DNA from: Isochrysis galbana
Lineage: Eukaryota; Haptophyta; Isochrysidales; Isochrysidaceae
Length of the DNA stretch: 64,000 bases
Assembly: GCA_018136815.1 (NCBI GenBank)
Contig: CM030934.1
Span: forward strand, 3,177,070 to 3,241,069
Direction: 5' to 3'
In this document: positions 1-12,000 of the stretch, one piece after another
Position numbering within the stretch: the stretch's first letter is position 1
Layout of the letters: each line of letters begins with the position of its first letter
Program-made: the position numbers and the translations under genes
Notes under the pieces: model-generated
Databases searched by the model: none
Seen by the model: the letters and a program-made list of their open reading frames with translations, nothing else
Told to the model about the DNA's origin: nothing

Positions 1-3000
1 CGGGCCAATCAAGCTCTTCTTCGACGCGCGCGGCGCGATCAGCAACTTGCGCGTCGTGCCACAAGAGGTGGACGACACGGATCCTGTGCACGGCGAGGTG
101 AAACTGCACGTGCGTGCGGTGGGCCTCAACTTCCGCGACGTGCTCAACGTCCTCGGCGTGTACCCCGGCGACCCAGGTCCGCCCGGCGGTGACTGCGCCG
201 TCCACATCTCGGCGATGGGCACGGGCATCCCGCACCTGAAGGTGGGCGACGCCGCGCTTGGCCACGGCCTTGCGGCGCTCGCGTCCCTCTCCAAGTCTGA
301 TGCCCGGCTCATGGCGGCGATCGACGAGTCGCTATCCATGGAGCAAGCTTGCACTCTGCCTACCACGTGGTGCACTGTGCACATGTCGCTGCTGGCCGCT
401 ACTCCCAAAGCAAGTCACCATAGCCTATTGCAAGCCGCGGCTGGTGGTGTCGGTCTTGCGGCAGTCGAATATACGCACTGGCTGTCGAGCCGCTCGAGCG
501 GCACCGTCGGTCGTCCGTACAAGCACTTCTACCTGAACCGCATGGGTCTCGTTGGCGAGACGCTCAGCTCTCGCGACGGCAGCGCCTTCGCGATGGGCGC
601 GTCTCGGCTGCTCGGCTCGTCTCGCTTCCGCTTCACGCTCAACAGCCTGTCGGCCGACTTCATCGCCGGCTCGTTCGCGCTCCTGCGCGAGGACGGCTGT
701 CTGTGCGAGATCGGCAAGCGCGCTGTGTACAGTTACGAGCGGCTCAAGGCCGCCTCGACTGCCAGGTATGTGGCGATCGCCCTCGACTCGACGATCGAAC
801 AAACTCCTTGGTGGATGCGCGGAACGCTCGTCCTGCTCTCTCGCCGCGCCAGGCACTTCGTGTTGCACGGCCTGCCTCTTCAGATCTTCGACCTCGAGAA
901 GAACGTGCTAGCCGCATTCCGCACGCTCCAGAGCGGCACCAACACCGGCAAGGTGGTGGTGCGCGTCCCGATGACGGCACCCACCAAGCCGCGCGGCGTA
1001 CACCTACTCTCCGGCGGTACCGGTGGCCTCGGCTTGCTCACGGGCAAGTGGCTCGGCGCCAATGGCGCGACTTCGGTCGTGCTTGCTGCTCGAGGCGGCA
1101 AGGTTGCCACCGCTGAGGGCGAGAAGCTCATGAAGATCGCGGCGTGCGACTTCCGCGCCGTCAAGTGCGACGCTGCCGAGCTGGTCGACACGCGCTCCAT
1201 GCTCGGCGGCATCATGGCCGTTGACAACGCCCATCTCGCCGGCATCTGGCACGCCGCGGGTGTCCTGAATGATGGCTTGATTCGCGCCCAAACCGCTGGC
1301 ACTATCAAGCGCGTGTACGCGCCCAAGGTGCATGGCGCGTGGGGCCTGCAGCGGGCCTCGGCCTCGTCGCCGCTCGACGCCATGGTGCTCTTCTCGTCGA
1401 TCGCCGCGCTCCTCGGCGGCGGTGGCCAGTCGAACTACGGCGCCGCCAACGGCTGTTTGGATGCGCTCGGTGCGTGCCGTCGCGTGCGTGGACTGAACGC
1501 CGCTTCCATCGAGTGGGGCCCGTGGGCGGACGTGGGCATGGCCGCCGACCCGTCGGTGAACGCGCGCATCCAGGCCGGTGGCTTTGGTCTCATTAGCCTC
1601 GAGCAAGGCATCGTGGCCTTCCAAGCCGCGTTGCAACCGCAGGTGACCGGGGTCATGTCGCTCGTCGTCATCACTTGGTCCAAGTTCCTCGGCGTGCTAC
1701 CTGAAGTGCCTCCGCTGCTCGCCGCTTACGCGTCGCGCAAGGGTGCCGCCGTGGCAGGTGCTCCGTCGGGTGAGGTCAAGGAGATCACCATGGAGCAGAT
1801 CTTGGAGACGCTGAAGAGCACGACGGGTGCGGATGTCGATCCGGACGCGCCGCTGATGGAGTCGGGGCTCGACTCGCTCGGGGCCGTGGAGCTGGGCAAC
1901 CAGCTCCAAGCGCAGTCGGGCATGACCTTGCCCTCGACTCTGATCTTCGACTACCCGACGGCACGCCAGTTGTCGGGCTACTTCAAGGAGCAAGCGGATG
2001 CCGCCAACGGCACCGGTGCCACCGTTCAAGAGGAGCTTGCTCCCAAGGCTTCTGTGAACCTTGAAGCTAGGGTCAAGGCATGTGGTCTCTCAGCCAATCT
2101 CCCTCTCGGCATGAACACGTCAAGGTCGATTCTGTCGATGGTTGCTTGCAATGGCGACGTCATCACTGAGGTGCCCCCTTCACGCTGGTCAATCGTCGGC
2201 TCCGAGCAACTCGGTGAGTTGATTGGTCAGCGCGTCCGTCACGGTGGTTTCCTCCGTGACGCTGAGCTCTTCGACAACGGCCGTTTCAATGTTTCCCCTG
2301 CTGAAGCGGCTGCGATGGACCCGCAACAACGCTTGCTAATGGAATACGGCTACGAGGCATTCCACGGAGCGGGACTAGACAAGGCCGCCCTGAATGGCAC
2401 CGTGACCGGAGTGTTCGTTGGTATCGCGGCAAATGACTGGCAGAGCATTGTCACCACATCGGCGATGTCGCGTAGCGTGTACGCTGCGACCGGCGCGTCT
2501 CTTTCAATCGCTGCCGGCCGTATCTCTTTTGTCCTCGGTCTGCAAGGCCCATGCGTCTCATACGACACGGCTTGTTCGGCCACACTCGCTGCGAACCATG
2601 CGGCATTGCGCGCTTTGCAGCTCAGCGAATGTGCTAGTGGCCTGCTTATCGGCGTTGGTCTAATGCTTTTGCCCTCCGTGGGGATAACTTTTGCCACGGC
2701 AGGCATGACTTCTGCGAAGGGGCATTGCCATACTTTTGACAAGCGGGCTGATGGCTATGCTCGCGGTGAGGCCATTTGTGGCGTGGCTCTCCGAGTGACG
2801 GAAGCCGACGCTACGGTACACTTTTCGCTCCTTGGCAGCTGCGTACGCCAAGATGGCAAATCTGCCTCGTTGACCGCGCCTAGCGGCATCGCGCAGCAAG
2901 GCTTGCTGCGCGCGGCGCTCGCAGATGCCTCAATCACCGCTAGAGACATGGCTTGTTGTGAAGCCCACGGCACCGGCACTGGCTTAGGCGACCCTATTGA

Positions 3001-6000
3001 GGCAGGGTCCCTTGCTGGCGCCATCCTAGCTGCGCGTGCAGGCTCCGAAAGAGCGTTACTCGTAGGAAGCATCAAGGCAAGTAGCGGCCACGCCGAGCCG
3101 GCTGCCGGAGCGTCCGGATTGATGCGCCTTGCGGTCAGCCTTGCTGCAGCAAAGGCGCCGCCTAATGCACAGCTGCGAATCATCAATGAGCACGTCAACT
3201 CAGCACTGCAAAAGACATCGTCAGCTCTACCTACTCAGCTTGCTACTCTTAGCAAGGCACCAGACCGCGCAATCATTGGTGGTGTGAGCTCCTTTGGATA
3301 TAGCGGCACAATCGTGCACACTATCCTTGAGGCAGCCGGACCGTCCGATGGTGACTCCAAGTGCACGGTTCGGCGGAGAGAAGTGGCATACGTGCGCAAG
3401 TTGTACTTGTGGCGCGACACTCCGCATCCACTCATCCAGCAACGCGTCACGGACGCGGAGGGGAATGACAAGAACTCCTTCCGTTCCGACCTGAAAGGTG
3501 CACTCTTCGCCGTGATCGCTGACCATATCGTGCAAGGCCAAGTTGTTTTCCCTGGCGCTGGCTATATGGAGATGGCGCGCGCCGCATGTGTGGCTCTTGC
3601 TGCGGGGGCTAAAGGCGCCATGCTTAAGCGCGTCTTCTTCTTGCAGCCTCTCATGCTATCAGGTGACCTAGCAAACATGCATGTCACGGTGGATATCATG
3701 CCGGACGAGCGTTTCGACGTGAACTCGGAGGACACTGAAAATGCTACGAGGACATCGCACTGCGCGGGTTCGCAGGCGACTTACACCGACGCGCTGGACA
3801 ATTTCTCGCACGCGGCGCTCCGCGCGTCGTGCGCCCAGCCCGTCGACGTGGCTGCCATCTACTCCGGCTTCCGCTCGGTCGGCCTCGAGTATGGACCGTT
3901 GTACCGTACGCTGACATCGGCTCGCGTTTCGCGCGAGGCAGGTGTCGCCGTTGGTCAGCTGCGCCGTCGCTCACACAAGGAGGGAACGTGCGTCCACCCG
4001 GCGGACCTCGACGGCTCGCTTCACCTGACGGCGTTGCTCGCGGAGGCAACGGCCGCCGGCGAGATCCGGCTGCCCTTCTCCGTGGGCGAGGCCGCCCTCC
4101 ACGACGTGAGCGGCCGGCCGTGGCCGGTGGCTGAGCGCCAAGGCGCCAACATGACCGGTGTGTGGATTGGCGCCAAGGACGGCAAGTCGGCCAAGGACTC
4201 GCCAGGCGCGCGCTTGACCAACTTCGAGACGCGCGTGCTCAAGGCCGCGCCAAAGGCCGCGCCCGCCAAGAAGGCGTCGCACATGTACGTCACCGTGTGG
4301 CAAGGGCGCGACGGTGCCGCGGCCGAGGAGTCCAAGGCGGCAGCATTCATGATCGGCGCCGCGGGCACGCCGCTCGAGCTCGGATCCGCCTCTCAATCCG
4401 CGCACGTGGGAACGGTGGTGTTTGCGGTCGGCTTGAGCTCCGGCTGGAGCACCTTCGACTCCCTGCCGGGCATGGCCGCCGCCTTCGATGTCGTTCGCAC
4501 TCATACCATCACGCGCTCGACGCCACCGGCATGGATGCTCACTGCGGGCGCGCTCGGGGCGCGCTCGAGCGCGACTGGCGTCTCGTGCCATGCCGGCATG
4601 ATGGGCCTGACACGCCAGGCGCGCTCGGAGGCGCCGCAGTCGCGCCTGCCTCTCATTGACCTCGACGTCATCCCGCCGGATGCTAGTGTCAGCTCTGCCG
4701 TCAGCCAGGCCGCTTCCGCACTTGGACTCAATTACTCCGGCGTCGAGCCCGAGGTCGCGTTCGACGGCATCCGCCAGCGCGTTCCTCGCCTTGCTGAGGC
4801 TGCGGGCTCGCTCTCGGGGCCAATCAAGCTCTTCTTCGACGCGCGCGGCGCGATCAGCAACTTGCGCGTCGTGCCACAAGAGGTGGACGACACGGATCCT
4901 GTGCACGGCGAGGTGAAACTGCACGTGCGTGCGGTGGGCCTCAACTTCCGCGACGTGCTCAACGTCCTCGGCGTGTACCCCGGCGACCCAGGTCCGCCCG
5001 GCGGTGACTGCGCCGTCCACATCTCGGCGATGGGCACGGGCATCCCGCACCTGAAGGTGGGCGACGCCGCGCTTGGCCACGGCCTTGCGGCGCTCGCGTC
5101 CCTCTCCAAGTCTGATGCCCGGCTCATGGCGGCGATCGACGAGTCGCTATCCATGGAGCAAGCTTGCACTCTGCCTACCACGTGGTGCACTGTGCACATG
5201 TCGCTGCTGGCCGCTACTCCCAAAGCAAGTCACCATAGCCTATTGCAAGCCGCGGCTGGTGGTGTCGGTCTTGCGGCAGTCGAATATACGCACTGGCTGT
5301 CGAGCCGCTCGAGCGGCACCGTCGGTCGTCCGTACAAGCACTTCTACCTGAACCGCATGGGTCTCGTTGGCGAGACGCTCAGCTCTCGCGACGGCAGCGC
5401 CTTCGCGATGGGCGCGTCTCGGCTGCTCGGCTCGTCTCGCTTCCGCTTCACGCTCAACAGCCTGTCGGCCGACTTCATCGCCGGCTCGTTCGCGCTCCTG
5501 CGCGAGGACGGCTGTCTGTGCGAGATCGGCAAGCGCGCTGTGTACAGTTACGAGCGGCTCAAGGCCGCCTCGACTGCCAGGTATGTGGCGATCGCCCTCG
5601 ACTCGACGATCGAACAAACTCCTTGGTGGATGCGCGGAACGCTCGTCCTGCTCTCTCGCCGCGCCAGGCACTTCGTGTTGCACGGCCTGCCTCTTCAGAT
5701 CTTCGACCTCGAGAAGAACGTGCTAGCCGCATTCCGCACGCTCCAGAGCGGCACCAACACCGGCAAGGTGGTGGTGCGCGTCCCGATGACGGCACCCACC
5801 AAGCCGCGCGGCGTACACCTACTCTCCGGCGGTACCGGTGGCCTCGGCTTGCTCACGGGCAAGTGGCTCGGCGCCAATGGCGCGACTTCGGTCGTGCTTG
5901 CTGCTCGAGGCGGCAAGGTTGCCACCGCTGAGGGCGAGAAGCTCATGAAGATCGCGGCGTGCGACTTCCGCGCCGTCAAGTGCGACGCTGCCGAGCTGGT

Positions 6001-9000
6001 CGACACGCGCTCCATGCTCGGCGGCATCATGGCCGTTGACAACGCCCATCTCGCCGGCATCTGGCACGCCGCGGGTGTCCTGAATGATGGCTTGATTCGC
6101 GCCCAAACCGCTGGCACTATCAAGCGCGTGTACGCGCCCAAGGTGCATGGCGCGTGGGGCCTGCAGCGGGCCTCGGCCTCGTCGCCGCTCGACGCCATGG
6201 TGCTCTTCTCGTCGATCGCCGCGCTCCTCGGCGGCGGTGGCCAGTCGAACTACGGCGCCGCCAACGGCTGTTTGGATGCGCTCGGTGCGTGCCGTCGCGT
6301 GCGTGGACTGAACGCCGCTTCCATCGAGTGGGGCCCGTGGGCGGACGTGGGCATGGCCGCCGACCCGTCGGTGAACGCGCGCATCCAGGCCGGTGGCTTT
6401 GGTCTCATTAGCCTCGAGCAAGGCATCGTGGCCTTCCAAGCCGCGTTGCAACCGCAGGTGACCGGGGTCATGTCGCTCGTCGTCATCACTTGGTCCAAGT
6501 TCCTCGGCGTGCTACCTGAAGTGCCTCCGCTGCTCGCCGCTTACGCGTCGCGCAAGGGTGCCGCCGTGGCAGGTGCTCCGTCGGGTGAGGTCAAGGAGAT
6601 CACCATGGAGCAGATCTTGGAGACGCTGAAGAGCACGACGGGTGCGGATGTCGATCCGGACGCGCCGCTGATGGAGTCGGGGCTCGACTCGCTCGGGGCC
6701 GTGGAGCTGGGCAACCAGCTCCAAGCGCAGTCGGGCATGACCTTGCCCTCGACTCTGATCTTCGACTACCCGACGGCACGCCAGTTGTCGGGCTACTTCA
6801 AGGAGCAAGCGGACGCCGCCAACGGCACGAGCTCGGCGGGGCCCGACGACGTCCTAGCTTCCAAGACGGCCATCAACCTTGACACGTTAGTGAACGCGTA
6901 CGGAATGAGTGCAATGCTTCCCAACGAGATGTCCTCGCTGTCCAGAATTCGCCACATGGCCGCCGCTGGTGGGGATGTCATCACCGAGGTGCCTCCAGAT
7001 AGATGGTCGCTCGAAGGAGCCGAGCAACTCGGTGAAGTCATTGGCAAGCGCGTGCGCCACGGTGGATTTGTGCGCGACTGCGAGCTATTCGATAACGCCT
7101 ACTTCGGGGTATCTCCGTCGGAGGCGGCCGCGATGGACCCTCAGCAGCGTCTATTGATGGAGTATGGGTACTCAGCCTTCCACTCTGCGGGCTTGGACCG
7201 TGGCGCCCTCTCCAACTCGCTCTCGGGCATCTTCCTTGGAATTGCCTCCAACGATTGGCAGGACATCGTCAAAGCTTCACCGATGGCGCGCAGCGTGTAT
7301 GCTGCCACCGGTGCGTCTCTGTCGATTGCTGCCGGTCGCCTATCTTTCGTGCTCGGATTACAAGGTCCTTGCTGTTCTTATGACACTGCATGTTCGGCGG
7401 CGCTCGCCGCCAACCACGGCGCACTACGTGCACTCCAGCTACACGAGGCATCCACTGGTCTCGTGCTCGGTGTGACTCTCATGCTACTGCCGTCCGTCGG
7501 TATCACTTTCGCCACCGCGGGCATGCTTTCCACGCTAGGCCATTGCCACACATTCGACAAGCGGGCCGACGGCTACGCCCGCGGTGAGGCTTGCTGTGCA
7601 ATGGCGTTGCGCATCAGCGAGGCCACTGGGCTGGCTCGCTTTGCCATTGCCGGAAGCTGCGTGCGTCAGGACGGCAAGTCGGCGTCGCTCACCGCTCCCA
7701 ATGGACAAGCACAACAAGGGCTGCTACGTGCAGCGCTCGCAGACGCATCGGTAAACGGAAAGGAGGTGCACACTGTCGAGGCGCACGGCACCGGCACTCC
7801 TCTAGGTGATCCGATCGAGGCAAGTTCCATGGCCGGCGCTATCCTCACGGGCCGCGGCAAAAGCGAGGTCCTGGCATTGAATTCGGCTAAAGCAAACGTC
7901 GGTCACGCAGAGCCTGCTGCGGGCATCTCTGGCTTATTGAGGCTGGCCCTCGGTCTCATCCATTCAGAAGCGCCGCCCAACGCCATGTTAGCAATTGTGA
8001 ACGATCATGTCATGGCGTCGCTCAAGGGCACGCCGTGTGCGATGCCGACGCAACTTGCACGATTGCCGACGGGCGATGTGCTTATCGGGACTGTGAGCTC
8101 GTTCGGTTATAGTGGCACTATCGTCAATGCGGTCCTGCGCTCGGCGCCGAGCGAGGCAGCGAGAAATGCTGAAGCTCCCGGGCTGGCTTACAAGCGAAAG
8201 GCGTTCGCCTGGGCCAAGGCCACCATTTCGCTCGTTGCACGTGCACAAGACGAGGAAGAAGCGACGGCGGCCGAGAGGGTCCAACCGGCAGTGTATTCCA
8301 CGTCTTGGATTTGCATCGACACACACGACCTTGCATCGCAGACATCCACGTCGGGCTTGAGCGTGCTCTTGATCAGCGATGCCAAGGAGCCCGAGGCCGA
8401 TTCGCTCCGCGTGTTCCGCATGAAACACTCTACATGCGACGTCGGCTCTCTCGCCGACGTAGGCTACCTACACGCAATCGTGTTCTCGGCAATGACAACA
8501 CAATCGTTGCCTGACGAGGACGCTATGCTTGGCCGTGGGCTCCGCGTCCTTCAGCAGCTTGTTGGACTGGGTGGCAAGACGCCGCCCGTGTGGGTGTGTA
8601 CCAAGGAGACGCAAGCTGTTCACGGCCGCGTACGCGTCAGCTTCACTCACTCCAGTTTGTGGGGTCTCGTGCGTTCGGCTCAAGTAGAGATGCCACGGAT
8701 GCGCTTGTCTTGCGTCGACGTCGACCATGTTGGCCTAAGCGGCGCCAGCACCCTTGCGCCCCTCATCTTTGCCGGGAGTCTTTCGCTGCCACAAGGTTCC
8801 ATCCATGGGCTGCGCACCGCAGCTTCGCACGAGAATGAGGTTGCTCTCCACGGCGGCGTGCTCGCTGTGCCTCGCCTTGTCTCGGGCAACCTCCTCGGGA
8901 TGTTTGAGCTCGACTTCGACGAGCTCGTTGCCAATTGTGGCGCCTTCACCGACTCCAAGAACGCCTCTATTGACGAGGCTCAGCTGATGCTGGAAGCCAT

Positions 9001-12000
9001 GGCGATTGAGTCGCTCTGTCAAGGCTACATCGCCGACATGGTGGCAAAAACCAAGGGCGCACAAGTCACAAAGTGGCATCACAAGCTACTATACGCGTGG
9101 TGCGCCCAGCAACCACCCGTTACTACACGCACCTCGATCGAAGATGTCGTGCGAGAGCACGGCCGCGGCCCCGAGGCCCGTCTTGCCGAGCGGTGTGGGC
9201 CAAACCTGCACGAGGTCCTCACGGGTAAGGCGTCGTACCAGGAGCTCCTCTTCCCCGGCGGTTCGATGGACATGGTGCTACCTGTGTACGAGTCATCGAT
9301 TGCGGGCACCTTCTACAACGAATGTGTTGTCGCCGCTCTTTCGGCTGTTTGCAAGCAGCTTCCTTCCGGACGCAAGCTTCACATCATTGAGATTGGAGCC
9401 GGCACAGGTGGAACCGCGTCCACGGTATTGCCCATCGTCCGGGGCTCGTGTCAAGAGTACATGTTCACGGATGTCTCGGAGATCTTCCTCATGCAGGCCC
9501 AACAGCGCTTCGCCGAAGCGGAGACCTTCATGAGGTACGAACTGCTGAACATCGATGTGGACCCGCAGCTCCAAGGCTTCGCAGCCAACTCTTACGATGT
9601 GGGTATCGCGACGAACGTGCTACACGCCACTCCCAATATGACCAACACGATGCGAAACTGCTACCGCCTGCTCCGCCACGGTGGTATCATGGTCGTCAAT
9701 GAGGTGCTGCGCACTAACGCATTCGCGCAGATCACCTTTGGACTCACCGACGGCTGGTGGTTCTTCGCCTCCGACCCCGGACGCAAGAATCAAACCGAAC
9801 CGCTCATGCCTTGGGAGCACTGGCGCCGCCTCTTCTCGCAGGCCGGATTCCAGCGCAGCTATTGCATGCAGGGCAAGGGTCCGCTGGCGGCGCAGGCGGT
9901 AATGATCGGCGCGGTCTCTCGTCGCAACTTGCCCGCATCCCAGCGTCCGACTCCTGCTGATGGCGCGCACTTGATCTCTGGGTCAGAATCTCCACTTGGA
10001 CGGCTTACAACCCGCGCGTTGGTCCAGTCCGGCGCCTCTCGCCTAGTGCTGGCGTCATCGTCGCGACGCCTCAAGCCCGGAGATATGTCCTGGATTCCGA
10101 AGAATTTGTCCGTCGAGAGAGTCGCCTGCGAGGCAGCCGACTCGGAGACGGCCCTCGCCCTATTGCAAGCAGCACAAAAAGATTGTTCACCTATTGTCGG
10201 CGTCTTCCTCATGGACAGCGCCACGGCGCCTATCTCTGACCCGCTGCGCTCGCTTACGGCGGAGGCACTTCTCCAAGGATACGCTGCACTCGTCCATGGG
10301 GCTCGTGGGCTGCACACGGCCGCCACCCGTGCGCCCCTCCACTTCTTCCACACCTTCGCTTCATCGGCTGGTAGCCTCGCCATCTCGAATCGTGCGCCGG
10401 CAGCTGCAGCTGCCGCATGGCTCAGCTCCTTCACCCATCATCGCCAGGGCGCGGCGCTCAGCGCATATTGCCTACAGACGGGCGGCGCTCTCGCAGAGAC
10501 TCGCCGAGATCAACGCGTTGACGGCGGCCTCTTTTCCATTTCACGTGATGCGGCCCTTAAGGCTCTAATGCAAGTCCTAGTGGGAGGCTCAGCCACCACC
10601 GCCCTCATGGCGGTAGATTGGCTGGTTGTTGTAGGCAACACGGAAGAAGTTTACGGCACGGTGCAACCATGGAAGCACCGCGCGCACAAGCGTCAGGCGC
10701 TCAAGCTGGACGTGTCGCGTAAGATCGACCTAAAGTACATTCAAGAGCTCCTCCAACAGACGACGGGCTCCATTGTCGATGCCGACGCTCCCCTCATGGA
10801 AGCGGGGCTCGACTCGCTCGGCGCCGTCGAACTGGGTTCGCAGCTGCAGACCCAACTCGGTCACGAGCTGCCGACAACGCTTGTCCTCGACTATCCTACA
10901 GCACGTGATCTCGCCGGCTACTTCGAGACGATCCAGCCCGCCAACCTTGTGCCAGAGCCACCGGTAGCAATACCTTCCAATACCACCGGTGCTAGGGTGT
11001 CTACCGGCAGCAACGCCCCAATCCGCGAGTCGGTGCCACAGCCACTCATTCCCTCGGCCCCGGCATTCGACCCGCTCGGCATTCAGGGCGCAGGGCCAAT
11101 ACGCGGCCCCAACCGCCCGGGGGCGCCTCCAGTTTGGTATATCCCTGGCACTCCCGGCATCTGCCTCCTCGAGTTCGCGCGCATGTGCGACAACCTGAAT
11201 GGCTACATGCTGTACGGCTTACCTTACGCGCGTGTGGCTGCAGCGCTTGGCGATGACTGTGAGGTCATGCAGCTAGCACACGGCCTTGCTGAGAAGATCG
11301 TCGTTCTTCAGCCGGAGGGTGACATCCGCATTGCAGGCTTCTCTCTTGGAGCCGTCATCGCCTACGAAGTGGCTTGGCATTTGCAACGCTACGGCCGATC
11401 GGTGGCGTCGCTCGCCTTACTTGATCCGGTGTACGTTCAGTGCCCGAGCTGGCTGCCGATGGTGTGGGGTCCCTTCTGGGACGCCGTGAAGCCGGATGAG
11501 GAAGGCAAATCGGGCTTCACGATGGCTAACATGCCTGCGCAAAGCGAGCGCACGAACACCGCCGAGGTTTCCCACGCACTTCCTGCCCTGATGAAGGCGC
11601 TAGTGCGATACATGAATGCCAAACAGGCGCGCAAGGAGAAGCTAACGGCACCGACCCTCGTGCTGCGCACGCAAGAACCTCTCGACCAACGGCTCTTCGA
11701 ATTCACGCCGACTTCAACCACCCGGAAATTTGTGGCTGACGCAGCGGCGTGGCTCGTCAAGTCTTTCTCGTCGCTCATGCCCTTTGGCCCGCACGTACGG
11801 GGTAGCTGTGCACAAATGCGCGAGATGTCGGTTCCCGGCGCCCACTTCACGTTCCTCGTGGACCAACGGCTTGCCGACAACTCCATCGGCCGCTTGCGCG
11901 ACTTCATCACGGCTCAAGACGATTCATCGATGCCACTCATTACGATGCTAAGTAGCACACGCCCCAAGCCACCGCGGAAGTCCAAACCTACCACCGCACT

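Noticed and set aside
3971-5080. 369-codon minus ORF opposite the PKS
   Set aside because: Shadow of the high-GC PKS coding strand with Arg/Ala/His-rich, featureless translation.
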